From Bradyrhizobium sp. (GTDB lineage: Bacteria; Pseudomonadota; Alphaproteobacteria; Rhizobiales; Xanthobacteraceae): DNA of 64,000 nt. The notes below the pieces were generated by a model. That model saw only the letters and a list, made by a program, of their open reading frames with translations, did no database searches and was not told the origin of the DNA. The position numbers and the translations under genes were made by a program. The stretch's first letter is position 1; the number at the start of each line of letters is the position of its first letter. Of this stretch, positions 17,857 to 28,299 are shown one piece after another. The stretch spans positions 1 through 64,000 of the forward strand of contig NZ_SSMW01000151.1 in NCBI RefSeq assembly GCF_004799405.1. The letters are read 5' to 3'.

Positions 17857-18920
17857 CCCCAGCGATTTCCACGTTCTCATCGTTCCCGCGCCGGCTCGGC
17901 GCCGTGATGCGGCGATACTGGAGGCGGACGGCGTTCGCGCTGTCGGCTGCCGTGACCGCGTTCCTGGCTTCGTCAGCGCCCGCTTACGCCGACCTGAAGC
18001 TCTGCAATCACATGAGCTACGTGATCGAGGCTGCGATCGGCATCGACGACAAGGCCGCCACCGCCACGCGCGGCTGGTTCCGGATCGATCCGGCCGCCTG
18101 TCGCGTCGTCGTCCAGGGCACCCTGACCGCCGACCGCATCCTGCTCAACGCCCGCGCGCTCGGCGTCTACGGCTCGTCTCCGATTCCGCAGAACGGCGGC
18201 GATACGCTGTGCATCGCGTCCGACAATTTCGTGATCGCCGCAGCGCGTCAGTGCCGCGCCGGACAAACCCCGGCACCGTTCACCCAGATCGTCCCGACGG
18301 CGACCGACGACGGCAACCTGGTGGCCTACCTGGCCGAGGACAGCGAATATGACGACGAACAGGCGAAGCTCGCGGGCATTCAGCGGCTGCTGGTGATCGC
18401 CGGCTATGACGCAGCTCCGATCGACGGCGTCGACGGCCCGAAGACACAGGCGGCACTGGCGGCATTCCTGAAAAATCGCGGGCTGACGCCCGATATCGTC
18501 CAGGCGCCGAACTTCTTCGCCACAATGATCGACGCGGTGCAATCGCCGTCTTCCACCGGGCTCACCTGGTGCAACGACACGCCGCACAAGATCATGGCCG
18601 CGGTCGGCACCGACGACGGCAAGACCGTGATCAGCCGCGGCTGGTATCGTATCGATCCCGGCAAATGCCTGCATCCCGATGTCACCGGTCAGCCCAGGCA
18701 GATTTTCAGTTTCGCCGAAGCGGTCGATGGCGAAAACCGCACCGTGAAGTTCAAGGACAAGCCGCTGAACTGGGGCGGCGCCACCCAGCTTTGCACGCGT
18801 GAGAGCAAGTTCGAGTTCAACGAACAGGGCGACTGCGGCACTCGCGGCCTCGCCGCAACCGGCTTTGCCGCCGTCGACATGAGCAGCGGCGGCAAGACGC
18901 TGCGCTTCGCGATGCCATGA
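17853..18920 (+). CDS. Secreted protein with two DUF1036 domains around a peptidoglycan-binding repeat
   Basis: 355 aa from GTG 17853, or 337 aa from ATG 17907 ([13 protein letters not shown]), which starts right at the twin-basic signal peptide. After the signal there are two similar DUF1036 units. Each has LCNHMSY-like or WCNDTPHK-like beginnings, then GW(F/Y)RIDP and a Cys (residues about 50-150 and 235-345). Between them is a peptidoglycan-binding-type helix bundle ([27 protein letters not shown]). It is likely periplasmic or wall-associated; function unknown. The start overlaps the argB stop (GTGA) and the end overlaps the next gene (ATGA), a tight operon. Confidence 0.85.
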   Translation: MTPAISTFSSFPRRLGAVMRRYWRRTAFALSAAVTAFLASSAPAYADLKLCNHMSYVIEAAIGIDDKAATATRGWFRIDPAACRVVVQGTLTADRILLNARALGVYGSSPIPQNGGDTLCIASDNFVIAAARQCRAGQTPAPFTQIVPTATDDGNLVAYLAEDSEYDDEQAKLAGIQRLLVIAGYDAAPIDGVDGPKTQAALAAFLKNRGLTPDIVQAPNFFATMIDAVQSPSSTGLTWCNDTPHKIMAAVGTDDGKTVISRGWYRIDPGKCLHPDVTGQPRQIFSFAEAVDGENRTVKFKDKPLNWGGATQLCTRESKFEFNEQGDCGTRGLAATGFAAVDMSSGGKTLRFAMP

Positions 18921-19612
18921 CGGAGGCACAACGTCCCTTCACCCATATCGACACCTGGGTGTTCGACCTCGACAACACGCTGTATCCGCATCATGTCAAT
19001 CTGTGGCACCAGGTCGACGCGCGGATCGGCGAGTTCGTCGGCGCCTGGCTCAAGATACCGGCGGATCAGGCGCGCGTCGTCCAGAAGGATTATTACCGGC
19101 GCTACGGCACCACGATGCGCGGCATGATGACCGAGCACGGCGTGCACGCCGACGACTATCTCGCTTATGTGCACCAGATCGACCATTCGCCGCTGCAGCC
19201 GAACCCGGCGATGGGCGCTGCCATCGCCAGACTTCCCGGCCGCAAGCTGATCCTGACCAATGGTTCGACCGAGCATGCCGACAAGGTTTTGCAGCGGCTT
19301 GGTCTGGCCAGGCATTTCGAGGCGGTGTTCGATATCATCGCCGCCGACCTCGAGCCGAAGCCGGCGCCGCAGACCTATCAGAAATTCCTGCGGGATCACG
19401 CGGTCAATCCGCAGGCCTCGGCGATGTTCGAGGATCTGGCGCGCAACCTCGTGGTGCCGCATCAGCTCGGCATGACCACGGTGCTGGTGGTGCCCGACGG
19501 CACCAGGGAAGTCGTCCGCGAGGAATGGGAGCTGGAAGGCCGTGGCGCAGCTCACGTCGACCATGTCACCGACGACCTGACCGGGTTCCTGGAAAGGCTG
19601 GTGCAAAGCTAG
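18917..19612 (+). CDS. HAD-superfamily pyrimidine 5'-nucleotidase
   Basis: 231 aa. The HAD motif I is WVFDLDNTLYP (nucleophile and acid/base Asp), motif II LILTNGST, motif III near KPAPQTYQ, and motif IV FEDLARN. The DNTLYP form and overall layout match the pyrimidine 5'-nucleotidase group, which dephosphorylates UMP or CMP. Cytoplasmic. Overlaps the DUF1036 gene by 4 bp (ATGA). Confidence 0.9.
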   Translation: MTEAQRPFTHIDTWVFDLDNTLYPHHVNLWHQVDARIGEFVGAWLKIPADQARVVQKDYYRRYGTTMRGMMTEHGVHADDYLAYVHQIDHSPLQPNPAMGAAIARLPGRKLILTNGSTEHADKVLQRLGLARHFEAVFDIIAADLEPKPAPQTYQKFLRDHAVNPQASAMFEDLARNLVVPHQLGMTTVLVVPDGTREVVREEWELEGRGAAHVDHVTDDLTGFLERLVQS

Positions 19613-19637
19613 ACGTCTGCTTTGCGGAGCATTCGGT

Positions 19638-19675
19638 CGTCATGCCCGGGCTTGACCCGGCAATGACGAGCCAGT
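19638..19675. repeat. Intergenic palindrome, family C
   Basis: GTCGTCATGCCCGGGCTTGA then CCCGGCAATGACGAGC: an imperfect inverted repeat between the nucleotidase and dapD, related to 15805-15835. It could fold as a hairpin in RNA after the upstream gene. Confidence 0.6.
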
Positions 19676-19775
19676 GAGGTTCGACGGGACGACATGCCGG
19701 TGAGTCTTGACTCTCCCTCCCCAAATTCCGACAAAAGCTCGCGCCTGCACCACCAATTCCTCCAAGGAAACCGCG

Positions 19776-20621
19776 ATGTCTCTCGCCTCCCTCGAATCCA
19801 CCGTCAATGCTGCGTTCGATGCCCGCGACGGCGTTTCTACTTCGACCAAGGGCGAAGTCCGCGAGGCCGTCGATCACGCGCTCGAACTGCTCGACAAGGG
19901 CGAGGCGCGGGTGGCGGTGCGCGAGGCCGGCGGCAAGTGGAAAGTCAATCAGTGGCTGAAGAAGGCGGTGCTGCTGTCGTTCCGCCTCAACGACATGAGC
20001 GCGATCGGCGGCGGCCCCGGCAAGGCATCGTGGTGGGACAAGGTGCCCTCCAAGTTCGAAGGCTGGGGCGAAAATCGATTCCGCGACGCAGGTTTCCGCG
20101 CGGTGCCGGGTGCCATCGTCCGCCGTTCGGCTTTTATCGCCAGGAACGTCGTGCTGATGCCGTGCTTTGTGAATCTTGGCGCCTATGTCGATGAAAACAC
20201 CATGATCGATACCTGGTCCACGGTCGGCTCCTGCGCGCAGATCGGCAAGCGCGTGCATATTTCCGGCGGCGTCGGGATCGGCGGCGTGCTGGAGCCGTTG
20301 CAGGCCGAACCCGTCATCATCGAAGACGACTGCTTCATCGGCGCGCGCTCGGAAGTCGCCGAGGGCGTGATCGTGCGCAAGGGCGCGGTGCTGGCGATGG
20401 GCGTGTTCCTGGGCGCGTCGACCCAGATCATCGATCGCGACAGCGGCAAGGTCTATATCGGCGAAGTACCGGAATATGCGGTGGTGGTGCCGGGATCGCG
20501 GCCGGCGCGGCCGCTGAAAGACGGCTCGCCGGGTCCGGCGCTGTCCTGTGCCGTCATCGTCAAAACCGTCGACGAGCAGACCCGCTCCAAGACCAGCATC
20601 AACGAGCTGTTGCGGGACTGA
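19776..20621 (+). CDS. dapD: 2,3,4,5-tetrahydropyridine-2,6-dicarboxylate N-succinyltransferase
   Basis: 281 aa. Succinyl-CoA-dependent step of the lysine/diaminopimelate pathway. ATG 19776 chosen (AAGGA at 19764-19768); a 19707 start would add 23 unconserved residues. A left-handed beta-helix hexapeptide region spans residues about 115-215 ([24 protein letters not shown]-like and [10 protein letters not shown] turns). The gene is 12 bp ahead of dapE. Confidence 0.96.
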   Translation: MSLASLESTVNAAFDARDGVSTSTKGEVREAVDHALELLDKGEARVAVREAGGKWKVNQWLKKAVLLSFRLNDMSAIGGGPGKASWWDKVPSKFEGWGENRFRDAGFRAVPGAIVRRSAFIARNVVLMPCFVNLGAYVDENTMIDTWSTVGSCAQIGKRVHISGGVGIGGVLEPLQAEPVIIEDDCFIGARSEVAEGVIVRKGAVLAMGVFLGASTQIIDRDSGKVYIGEVPEYAVVVPGSRPARPLKDGSPGPALSCAVIVKTVDEQTRSKTSINELLRD

Positions 20622-20633
20622 ATCGGGCAAGCA

Positions 20634-21800
20634 ATGACTGACGCCCTCTCCATTGCCCGCGACCTCCTGCGCTGCCGATCGGTAACGCCGGCGGATGCCG
20701 GCGCGCTCGGCGTGCTGGAAAATATCCTGGGCGCCGCCGGCTTCGAACTCCACCGCGTCACCTTCAGCGAGCCCGGCGCTGCCGATGTCGACAACCTCTA
20801 TGCCCGTATCGGCGACAGCGCGCCGCTCATCACCTTTGCCGGGCACACCGATGTGGTACCGCCGGGCGACGAGGCCGCGTGGACCCATGGCGCGTTCGCG
20901 GGCGATGTGCAGGACGGTTTTCTGTACGGGCGCGGCGCCGTCGACATGAAGGGCGGCATCGCCTGCAGCGTCGCCGCGGCGCTCAACTATCTCGCCGACA
21001 ACGGCGGCAAGCCCGGCAAAAATGGCAAAGGCTCGATCTCGTTTCTGATCACCGGCGACGAGGAAGACATCGCGGTCAACGGCACCGTCAAGCTGCTGCA
21101 ATGGGTCGCCGCGCGCGGCGAGAAATTCGACCACTGCGTGCTCGGCGAGCCCAGCAATGTCGAGGAACTCGGCGATTGCATCAAGATCGGCCGCCGCGGC
21201 TCCCAGTCGGGCACGCTGTATGTCGACGGCAGGCAGGGTCATGTCGCCTATCCGCACCGCGCGTCGAACCCGGTGCCGGATATCGCCCGCCTGATCGTGG
21301 CGATCAGCGACGAGCCGCTCGACCATGGCAGCGCCCAGTTCCAGGCGTCGAACCTCGAATTCACCTCGGTGGATGTCGGCAACACCGCCGGCAATGTGAT
21401 CCCCGGACAGGCGCGCGCGAAATTCAATATCCGCTTCAACGATCACCACACCCAGGAGACATTGCGGACCCTGATCGAGGAGCGCGTCACCAAGGCGGCG
21501 GGGAATCGCATCCACGCAAGGATCGTATGGGAGCCGTCGAACGCCAACGTGTTCGTGACCAAACCGGGTGCCTTCACCGATCTGGCGGTCGCCGCTATCG
21601 AGCACGTCACCGGCCGCAAGCCGGAATTGAGCACCAGCGGTGGCACCTCGGATGCACGCTTTATCGCCGGCTATTGCCCGGTGATCGAGTTCGGCCTGGT
21701 CGGCCAGACCATGCACCAGATCGACGAGCGCACGCCGGTTTCCGATCTGGAGAAGCTGACCAGGATTTATCGCGGCGTGCTGGATCGGTATTTCGGATAA
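20634..21800 (+). CDS. dapE: Succinyl-diaminopimelate desuccinylase
   Basis: 388 aa M20 zinc peptidase. First metal motif [12 protein letters not shown], then [10 protein letters not shown] and the catalytic/metal TGDEEDIA. A dimerisation insert is in the middle and [11 protein letters not shown] lies towards the end. It removes succinate from N-succinyl-LL-diaminopimelate, giving the precursor for lysine and peptidoglycan. Operon with dapD. Confidence 0.97.
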   Translation: MTDALSIARDLLRCRSVTPADAGALGVLENILGAAGFELHRVTFSEPGAADVDNLYARIGDSAPLITFAGHTDVVPPGDEAAWTHGAFAGDVQDGFLYGRGAVDMKGGIACSVAAALNYLADNGGKPGKNGKGSISFLITGDEEDIAVNGTVKLLQWVAARGEKFDHCVLGEPSNVEELGDCIKIGRRGSQSGTLYVDGRQGHVAYPHRASNPVPDIARLIVAISDEPLDHGSAQFQASNLEFTSVDVGNTAGNVIPGQARAKFNIRFNDHHTQETLRTLIEERVTKAAGNRIHARIVWEPSNANVFVTKPGAFTDLAVAAIEHVTGRKPELSTSGGTSDARFIAGYCPVIEFGLVGQTMHQIDERTPVSDLEKLTRIYRGVLDRYFG

Positions 21801-21810
21801 CTCTCTCTAT

Positions 21811-21840
21811 CTCCCTCGCCCCGCACTTGCGGGGAGAGGT
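21811..21840. repeat. Palindromic repeat (family A) between convergent dapE and truA
   Basis: CCTCGCCCCGCACTTGCGGGGAGAGG: GC-rich hairpin between two convergent genes, where it could act as a bidirectional terminator. Same family as 23550-23647, 36397-36421, 38981-39122, 45653-45810, 46561-46709 and 48086-48114. Confidence 0.65.
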
Positions 21841-21860
21841 TAAGAAGCGCCAGCACCAAC

Positions 21861-22598
21861 TTAATAATCCACCCGCACCAGATAGAGCCCGTCCGGCGGA
21901 GCAACAGGTCCGCAGGCGGCACGGCTGCGGGCGGCCAACGCTGCGGCAAGATCGTCGGCGCTCCAGCGGCCTTCGCCGACCCACACCAGCGAGCCGACCA
22001 TCGAACGCACCTGGCTGTGCAGGAACGAGCGCGCCGAGGTCACGATGTCGAGGGCATCGCCGTTCCTGACGACGTCGAGCTGGTCGAGGGTCTTTTCCGG
22101 CGACTTGGCCTGGCACTCGGTGTCGCGAAACGTGGTGAAGTCGTGCTTGCCGACCAGTTTTTGCGCGGCGATGTGCATCGCGTCGGTATCGAGCGGCCGC
22201 GGCAGCCGCCAGACATGACCGATGTCGAGCGCCAGATTGGCCCGGCGATTGCTGATGCGATAACGATAATGCCGCCGCCTCGCCGAAAAACGCGCATCGA
22301 ATGTATCCGGCACGATCTCCGCGGACAGCACCCCGATCGGATGCGGCCGCAGATGCGCGTTCAACCCGTCGCGAAAGCGTCCGGGCACGAAATGCTTGGC
22401 AATGTCGCAATGCGCCACCTGTCCCAGCGCATGCACGCCGGCATCGGTGCGCCCGGCGCCATGAACGCGAGCCGGCTCGCCGCAGATCGCCTTGACCGCG
22501 TTCTCCAGCGCGCCCTGCACCGACGGACCATTGTCCTGGAGCTGCCAGCCGCAGAACGGCGCGCCGTCATATTCGATGGTAAGTTTGTAACGGGGCAT
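21861..22598 (-). CDS. truA: tRNA pseudouridine synthase A
   Basis: 245 aa. It makes pseudouridine at positions 38-40 of tRNA anticodon stems. Catalytic Asp in [12 protein letters not shown] (residues about 49-60), and the family start [18 protein letters not shown]. The start touches the fmt stop, so fmt and truA are translated from one message. Confidence 0.96.
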   Translation of the reverse strand: MPRYKLTIEYDGAPFCGWQLQDNGPSVQGALENAVKAICGEPARVHGAGRTDAGVHALGQVAHCDIAKHFVPGRFRDGLNAHLRPHPIGVLSAEIVPDTFDARFSARRRHYRYRISNRRANLALDIGHVWRLPRPLDTDAMHIAAQKLVGKHDFTTFRDTECQAKSPEKTLDQLDVVRNGDALDIVTSARSFLHSQVRSMVGSLVWVGEGRWSADDLAAALAARSRAACGPVAPPDGLYLVRVDY

Positions 22599-23530
22599 CA
22601 GGTGAGCCGTATCGGCGGCTTCAACGGGGTGCCGCGCAGAAATTCTTCCGCTTTCATCACGCCTTTGCCGGCGCGCTGCAGTTCGAGAAACCGCAATGCG
22701 CCATCCTTGCAGGCAATCTCAAGCCTGTCATCGAGCAGATCGCCGGGCGTGCCGGAACCGTCCGTCAATGCGCAGCGCAGGATTTTGACGCGTGCCAGTT
22801 CGCCCTCGATCGGCATCTCGCACCACGCGCCGGGAAACGGCGACAGCCCGTGAATATGGCGAAGCACCTGGCGTGCCGGTCTGTTCCAGTCGATCCGCGC
22901 TTCGGCTTTCTCGATCTTGGCGGCGTAGGTCACGCCGGCTTGGCTTTGCTTGCTGAGCTGCAGCCGGCCGCGTTCCAGTGCGCCCATCGCGCGCACCATC
23001 AGATCAGCCCCGAGCGGCGCCAGCGCATCGTGCAGATCGGCCGCGGTCATCGCATCGGTAATACCCAGCCGCTCGGCCATCGCCACGTCGCCGGTATCGA
23101 GGCCGGCGTCCATCTTCATCACCATCACGCCGGTCTCGGTATCGCCCGCCATGATGGCGCGGTTGATCGGAGCAGCGCCGCGCCAGCGCGGCAACAGCGA
23201 GGCGTGCAGATTGAAGCAGCCGAGCTTTGGTGCATCGAGAATGGCTTGCGGCAGGATCATGCCATAGGCCACCACGACGGCCGCATCCGCGTTATGCGTG
23301 CGAAATTCTCTAAGTGCTTCCGGCGCTTTGAGCGTGGCCGGCGTCAGCACGGGAATGCCGAGCCGTCGCGCCTCTGCTGCCACCGGCGTCGGCTGCAATT
23401 TCATGCCCCGTCCGGCAGGCTTTGCCGCTCGGGTGTAGACCGCTGCGATCGCATGGCCATGCGCGACAAGCTCGAGCAGCGTCGGCACCGCGAAATCGGG
23501 CGTGCCCATGAAGATCAGTCGGAGAGGCAT
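22598..23530 (-). CDS. fmt: Methionyl-tRNA formyltransferase
   Basis: 310 aa. It formylates Met-tRNAi using 10-formyl-THF. Motifs: [14 protein letters not shown] at the start, the catalytic region around [21 protein letters not shown], and [20 protein letters not shown]. It is followed directly by truA and preceded by def across a repeat-filled gap, giving the usual def-fmt order. Confidence 0.97.
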   Translation of the reverse strand: MPLRLIFMGTPDFAVPTLLELVAHGHAIAAVYTRAAKPAGRGMKLQPTPVAAEARRLGIPVLTPATLKAPEALREFRTHNADAAVVVAYGMILPQAILDAPKLGCFNLHASLLPRWRGAAPINRAIMAGDTETGVMVMKMDAGLDTGDVAMAERLGITDAMTAADLHDALAPLGADLMVRAMGALERGRLQLSKQSQAGVTYAAKIEKAEARIDWNRPARQVLRHIHGLSPFPGAWCEMPIEGELARVKILRCALTDGSGTPGDLLDDRLEIACKDGALRFLELQRAGKGVMKAEEFLRGTPLKPPIRLT

Positions 23531-23549
23531 AATGCTGGCTCGGTGCGTT

Positions 23550-23647
23550 CCCTCCCCCCTTGTGGGGGAGGGTTAGGGAGAGGGGTAAACCACAAGCATC
23601 GAACCCGCGGCACCCCCCCTCACCTCTCCCCCACAAGGGGGGAGAGA
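23550..23647. repeat. Composite palindromic repeat (family A) between def and fmt
   Basis: CCTCCCCCCTTGTGGGGGAGG, about 55 bp of spacer, then CCTCTCCCCCACAAGGGGGGAG. Each half is a hairpin and the two halves are inverted relative to one another. It sits inside the def-fmt operon. Confidence 0.7.
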
Positions 23648-23683
23648 GCAGACCGAGCAAGGTGCGACACTGATGCTTTTCAT

Positions 23684-24208
23684 TTACTCCGCGCGCTTGG
23701 CGGCCTTGGTGAACTTCTTCAGCACGCGGTCGCGCTTCAGCTTCGACAGATAATCCACGAACAGCACGCCGTTGAGATGATCGATCTCGTGCTGGATGCA
23801 GGTGGCGAACAGGCCGTCGGCGTCTTCCTCATGCACCTTGCCGTCGAGATCGGTGAAGCGTACGCGCACCTGCGCCGGCCGCTCCACTTCCTCGTAATAT
23901 TCCGGGATCGACAGGCAGCCTTCCTCATAAACCGACAATTCTTCCGATGACGACAGGATTTCGGGATTGATGAAGACGCGCGGCCGCGGCTGGCTCTCGC
24001 CATCCTCGTCCTTCTTGGCGAGATCCATCGTAATCAGCCGCAGCGGCTGCGCGACCTGGATGGCCGCGAGCCCAATTCCGGGGGCGGCATACATGGTCTC
24101 GAACATGTCGTCGGCGAGCTTGCGCACCTGCGCCGTGACTTTTTCGATCGGCTTGGAGACGAGCCGCAACTGCTTGTCCGGCAGGACGATAATTTCACGA
24201 ATGGCCAT
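23684..24208 (-). CDS. def: Peptide deformylase
   Basis: 174 aa from ATG 24208 ([11 protein letters not shown]), the typical start; the frame stays open far upstream only because it lies antisense to rmuC. The metal and active-site motifs are all present: [17 protein letters not shown] (metal Cys) and [11 protein letters not shown] (HEXXH). It removes the N-formyl group from new proteins. Confidence 0.97.
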   Translation of the reverse strand: MAIREIIVLPDKQLRLVSKPIEKVTAQVRKLADDMFETMYAAPGIGLAAIQVAQPLRLITMDLAKKDEDGESQPRPRVFINPEILSSSEELSVYEEGCLSIPEYYEEVERPAQVRVRFTDLDGKVHEEDADGLFATCIQHEIDHLNGVLFVDYLSKLKRDRVLKKFTKAAKRAE

Positions 24209-24261
24209 GTCGGGCGATTTAAGCTGCTGATTTGCCGGGGTCAATCCGGCGCGGTCGCCTG

Positions 24262-24300
24262 TTAACCCATCTCTAACCATGAATGTTAAGCCGGCATTAA
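24262..24300. promoter_or_regulatory. CtrA-type binding boxes between def and rmuC
   Basis: A perfect TTAA-N7-TTAA lies at 24286-24300. A near match, TTAA-N7-CTAA, is at 24262-24276. This is the full binding pattern of the alphaproteobacterial cell-cycle regulator CtrA. TTAA is rare in this GC-rich DNA, so two spaced boxes in one divergent promoter region are unlikely to be chance. Either def or rmuC could be the target. Confidence 0.55.
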
Positions 24301-24379
24301 CCACGAAAATTAATCCATCATTTACCGGAAACGTTCCCTCTTCGTTCGCGCTTGCCTCCGAATCGGCTACAAGGGCGAC

Positions 24380-25588
24380 ATGAACGAGATTCTTTTCATG
24401 GTCGGCGACTGGCCGATTCGTACCGGCGCGGCGCTGATCGGCTTCGGCGCGCCGGCGCTGGTGTTGCTGCTGTGCATTGCCATCGCGGTCGCGCGGTCGG
24501 GCCGCCGCGGGATGCAACTGGCGATGGCGCAGGCGATGCGCGCCGACGAACTTGAAGACCGCCTGAGCGAAATGCTGCGAGCCCAGAGCGAGGCCACCGG
24601 CCGCGTCGATGCGATGGGGCAGGCGCTGGCGGGCCGCCAGGCCGACATGGCGCGCGCCGTCAACGAGCGGCTGGATTCGGTGACCCATCGCGTCGGCCAA
24701 TCGATGGAACAGACCACGCGCAACACCATGGATAGCTTGCGCGTGCTGCATGAACGGCTCGGCATCATCGACAACGCGCACAAGAATCTCACCGACCTTA
24801 CGTCACAGGTGACGACGCTGCGCGACGTGCTCGCCAACAAGCAATCGCGCGGCGCGTTCGGCCAGGCGCGGATGGAAGCGATCGTCCAGGACGGCATGCC
24901 CAAGGGTTCCTACGAATTCCAGTTCACGCTCTCGTCGGGCAAACGGCCGGATTGCGTGGTTTTCCTCCCGGACCAGCGGCCGCTCTGCATCGACGCGAAG
25001 TTTCCGCTGGAGGCGATGACCGCGCTGCACGACGCCCGCTCGGATGAGGAGAAGAAATCCGCCACCATGCGGCTGCGCACCGATGTGATGAAGCATGTCA
25101 GCGACATCGCCGAGAAATATCTGATCGCCGGCGAGACCCAGGATACCGCGCTGATGTTCGTGCCGTCGGAATCGGTCTATGCGGAGATTCACGACGGTTT
25201 CGACGACGTGATCCAGAAGGCCTACCGTGCCCGTGTGGTGCTGGTGTCGCCGTCGCTGCTGATGCTGGCGATCCAGGTGATGCAGCAGATCCTCAAGGAC
25301 GCACGGATGCGCGACGCCGCCGATCAGATCCGCACCGAAGTGCTCAACCTCGGCGACGATCTGGGACGGCTGCGCGACCGCGTGCTGAAACTGCAGAAGC
25401 ATTTTTCCGACGCCAACGAGGATGTCCGTCAGATCCTGATCTCAGCCGACAAGATCGAAAAGCGCGCCGGACGGATCGAGGAACTCGATTTCAGCAAGAG
25501 CGAAGGGCCTGCCGAACTCCCGCGCATCGTCAAACCAGGCGCGCCCGAGCTATTCCCGCTGCCGCGCAAGCTGCAGGCTGGGGAGTAG
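24380..25588 (+). CDS. rmuC: DNA recombination protein RmuC
   Basis: 402 aa. N-terminal transmembrane segment ([22 protein letters not shown]) followed by a coiled coil of about 100 residues, then the nuclease-like RmuC domain with [13 protein letters not shown] and [10 protein letters not shown]. The family limits DNA inversions at short repeats. Its promoter region carries the CtrA boxes. Confidence 0.93.
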   Translation: MNEILFMVGDWPIRTGAALIGFGAPALVLLLCIAIAVARSGRRGMQLAMAQAMRADELEDRLSEMLRAQSEATGRVDAMGQALAGRQADMARAVNERLDSVTHRVGQSMEQTTRNTMDSLRVLHERLGIIDNAHKNLTDLTSQVTTLRDVLANKQSRGAFGQARMEAIVQDGMPKGSYEFQFTLSSGKRPDCVVFLPDQRPLCIDAKFPLEAMTALHDARSDEEKKSATMRLRTDVMKHVSDIAEKYLIAGETQDTALMFVPSESVYAEIHDGFDDVIQKAYRARVVLVSPSLLMLAIQVMQQILKDARMRDAADQIRTEVLNLGDDLGRLRDRVLKLQKHFSDANEDVRQILISADKIEKRAGRIEELDFSKSEGPAELPRIVKPGAPELFPLPRKLQAGE

Positions 25589-25671
25589 GTCGGCGCAGCA
25601 CACCAATCCCAGTTGGGACGATCTGTGCCTAAGCATAGCCAGCTCTCAATTTTCCTTATCGTTCTCTCGGT

Positions 25672-25836
25672 TCCCGTCATGCCCCGCGAAGGCAGGCCAT
25701 CCAGTAATACGAGGAGGCTGTTGGTGAACTCAGGCTGCGCGGAATGCTGGATCGGCCGCCGGAGCCTGTCGTCCGGCCGGACCGGATGGCGGATGATGAC
25801 GGCGAACTAGCCGTCAAGCCGGGGGATGACATTGTC
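25672..25836. repeat. Diverged palindromic repeat (family B) upstream of the AmpG-like gene
   Basis: GTCATGCCCCGCGAAGGCAG with ATCCAGTAATAC at one end and GCCGTCAAGCCGGGGGATGA at the other, with a degenerate middle. Three better copies are at 33971-34073, 35657-35764 and 41730-41833. It makes up most of the 281-bp gap 25589-25869; I see no gene there. Confidence 0.5.
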
Positions 25837-25869
25837 ATTTGTTGCGTCCGAATCTGCTAGCACTGCGGC

Positions 25870-27225
25870 ATGACCGGTGCGCCCGACGGCCTTCCCGAAA
25901 TAAAACCTCGTGCCTCGTGGCGCGACAGTATCGCCGTCTACCTGCAGCGCCGGGTCCTGATCGTGTTGCTGCTCGGCTTTTCGTCCGGGCTGCCGCTGGC
26001 GCTGTCGGGATCGACGCTCCTGGTCTGGATGCGCGAATCCGGCGTCGATCTCGGCACCATCGGCCTGTTCGCGCTGGTCGGCACGCCCTACACGCTGAAA
26101 TTCCTGTGGGCGCCGCTGGTGGATGCGCTGCATGTGCCGTTCTTCACGCGGCGGCTCGGCCGCCGGCGCGGCTGGCTGGTGTTCTCGCAACTGCTGCTGA
26201 TCGGCGCCATCCTGCTGCTGGCGCTGACCGATCCGGCGCGCTCGCCTCTATTCGTGGCTCTCGGCGCGCTGCTGGTCGCCGCGATGTCGTCGACCCAGGA
26301 CATCGTGGTCGATGCGTTTCGCGTCGAGAGCCTGCCCGAAAGCGAGCAAGCCGCCGGCATGGCGTCCTATGTCGCCGCCTATCGCATCGGCATGCTGGTC
26401 TCGACCGCGGGCGCCCTGTTCATGGTGAGCGGCTTCGAAAGCACCGGCATCGCGCGCGCCTCGGCGTGGATGTGGGGCTACGTGGCGATGGCGGCATTGG
26501 TGCTGATCGGTACCGTCACGGCGCTGGCCGCCACCGAGCCCGAACCGTCGGTGCGCGCGGAAGCCGCGACGCAGGCGGAGACCGCTTTCGTGCGGGTGCT
26601 GCATGCCGCGGTCGGCGCATTCTCGGAATTCCTGGTCCGGAAAGACGCGCTCGCAGCACTCGCCTTCGTGGTGCTGTTCAAGTTCACCGACGCGTTTTCC
26701 GGCACCATGACGGCGCCATTCGTGATCGACCTCGGTTTCTCCCGCAACGACTATGCCGCCATCGTCAAGGGCGTCGGCCTGGCCGCGACCCTGATCGGCG
26801 GCTTTGCCGGCGGTTTCGTGGCGCGGCGCTATTCGCTGGGCGTCAGCCTGTGGATCGGCGGCGTGCTGCAGGCGCTAGCCAACCTGTCGTTCTCGTGGCT
26901 GGCGCTGGCCGGCGTCAACGAATGGGCGCTGGCCTTCGCCATCACCGCCGAGAATTTCACCAGCGCCATCGGCACCGTGATCTTCGTCGCCTATCTGTCG
27001 GCGCTGTGCAGGAACCCGCTGCACACCGCGACCCAATACGCGCTGCTGACGGCGCTCGCCGCCGTGGGGCGCACTTATTTGTCCTCGGGCGCGGGCTACG
27101 TGGCAAAGGCGACGGGCTGGCCGTTGTTCTTTGCGATCTGCGTCGCGGTCGCGGTGCCGAGCCTGATCCTGCTGGCGTGGCTGCAGCGGCGCGGACATTT
27201 TGAGGGGCTGGAGACCAAAGTTTAG
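25870..27225 (+). CDS. ampG: AmpG-family muropeptide permease (MFS)
   Basis: 451 aa with about twelve to fourteen hydrophobic helices. The beginning (LLGFSSGLPLALSGSTLLVWMRESGVDL in pieces, then YTLKFLWAPLVD) is the classic AmpG pattern. STQDIVVDAFRVE in the fourth helix region is also characteristic. AmpG brings anhydromuropeptides from periplasm to cytoplasm for cell-wall recycling and can influence beta-lactamase induction. No ampD or ampR is adjacent. Confidence 0.9.
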   Translation: MTGAPDGLPEIKPRASWRDSIAVYLQRRVLIVLLLGFSSGLPLALSGSTLLVWMRESGVDLGTIGLFALVGTPYTLKFLWAPLVDALHVPFFTRRLGRRRGWLVFSQLLLIGAILLLALTDPARSPLFVALGALLVAAMSSTQDIVVDAFRVESLPESEQAAGMASYVAAYRIGMLVSTAGALFMVSGFESTGIARASAWMWGYVAMAALVLIGTVTALAATEPEPSVRAEAATQAETAFVRVLHAAVGAFSEFLVRKDALAALAFVVLFKFTDAFSGTMTAPFVIDLGFSRNDYAAIVKGVGLAATLIGGFAGGFVARRYSLGVSLWIGGVLQALANLSFSWLALAGVNEWALAFAITAENFTSAIGTVIFVAYLSALCRNPLHTATQYALLTALAAVGRTYLSSGAGYVAKATGWPLFFAICVAVAVPSLILLAWLQRRGHFEGLETKV

Positions 27226-27237
27226 CTGTCGTTCGCC

Positions 27238-27675
27238 TCAATGCTTCGTCACCACGCTCCACTTGGTGACCACGGCTTCGCTGTACTGCCCGGCGTCCTG
27301 CGCGCAGGCGACCTCGTCGACTTTCACCGAGACTTCCTTGCCGACGAAACCCTTCAACTGCGCGGCCTGCGCGTCATTGCTGGTGACGATCTGAAAGGTT
27401 TCCGGACCGGTCTCCAGACCGCAAAGCCCGTTTGGCGGCGGCAGCCGGCGCGGTTCGCTGGTGAGCTGATAGGTCGCGACGCGTTTTCCCTTTTTGGCAC
27501 CGCGCGTGCGCAGGGCATTGAGCTGGCCCGAAAGCACGTCACCCGCATTGATCAACCTGGCGCCCTTGGGCGCGCTCTCGGCCTGCTGCCCCAAGGCAGG
27601 CGCCGCGCACGCCGCCGCAATGACTGTCACCAAAACCAATCGCCTGCCTAGTCGCCGTCTCGTCATGTCGTTCAT
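27238..27675 (-). CDS. Secreted hypothetical protein
   Basis: 145 aa (142 from ATG 27666). Signal peptide RRLVLVTVIAAACAAPALGQ. The mature part is small, with three cysteines and a conserved-looking EVSVKVDEVACAQDAG segment. It is downstream of recR on the same strand with only 15 bp between them, so possibly the last gene of the dnaX-ybaB-recR operon. Function unknown. Confidence 0.75.
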   Translation of the reverse strand: MNDMTRRRLGRRLVLVTVIAAACAAPALGQQAESAPKGARLINAGDVLSGQLNALRTRGAKKGKRVATYQLTSEPRRLPPPNGLCGLETGPETFQIVTSNDAQAAQLKGFVGKEVSVKVDEVACAQDAGQYSEAVVTKWSVVTKH

Positions 27676-27690
27676 TTCCGTCCGTGATTG

Positions 27691-28296
27691 TCAGAACAAT
27701 GTGCGCTGCCGCATGGCTGCGGACAGCGTGCCTTCATCGAGATAGTCGAGTTCGCCGCCGACCGGCACTCCATGCGCCAGCCGCGTCACCTTGACGCCCG
27801 CCTCCTGCAGGAGGTCGGTGATGTAGTGTGCGGTGGTCTGGCCGTCGACGGTGGCATTCAAGGCGAGGATGATTTCGCTTACCCGCGAATCATGCGCGCG
27901 CGCCACCAGCGCATCGATGGTCAGGTCCTGCGGCCCGACGCCATCGAGCGGCGACAGCGTCGCGCCGAGCACGTGATAAAGTCCGTTGGTCGCATTGGCC
28001 CGCTCCAGCGCCCAGAGATCGGCGACGTCGGCGACCACGACGATGATCGCCGGATCGCGCCGCGGGTCGGTGCATACCGTGCAGGGATTCTGGGTGTCGA
28101 TATTGCCGCAGATCTTGCAAACCTGGATCTTGTCGATCGCCACCTGCAGCGCGCCGGCAAGCGGCGTCATCAGCGCTTCGCGCTTCTTGATCAGATGCAA
28201 TGCCGCGCGGCGCGCCGAGCGCGGGCCAAGTCCCGGCAGCCGCGCCAACAACTGAATCAGACGTTCGATTTCGGGACCGGCAACGGCAGAAGGCAT
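27691..28296 (-). CDS. recR: Recombination protein RecR
   Basis: 201 aa, normal length. Helix-hairpin-helix near the N-terminus ([19 protein letters not shown]), zinc finger with cysteines in [16 protein letters not shown], then a Toprim domain. It works with RecO/RecF to load RecA onto gapped DNA. The dnaX-ybaB-recR order is conserved in many bacteria. Confidence 0.97.
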   Translation of the reverse strand: MPSAVAGPEIERLIQLLARLPGLGPRSARRAALHLIKKREALMTPLAGALQVAIDKIQVCKICGNIDTQNPCTVCTDPRRDPAIIVVVADVADLWALERANATNGLYHVLGATLSPLDGVGPQDLTIDALVARAHDSRVSEIILALNATVDGQTTAHYITDLLQEAGVKVTRLAHGVPVGGELDYLDEGTLSAAMRQRTLF

Positions 28297-28299
28297 GTT

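Noticed and set aside
19566-21716. 716-codon frame antisense to dapD and dapE
   Set aside because: Shadow of two clear lysine-pathway genes.
23548-23650. Possible CRISPR from regularly placed palindromes
   Set aside because: Hairpin repeats are inverted, single or paired, and scattered through the window; no array of direct repeats with unique spacers.
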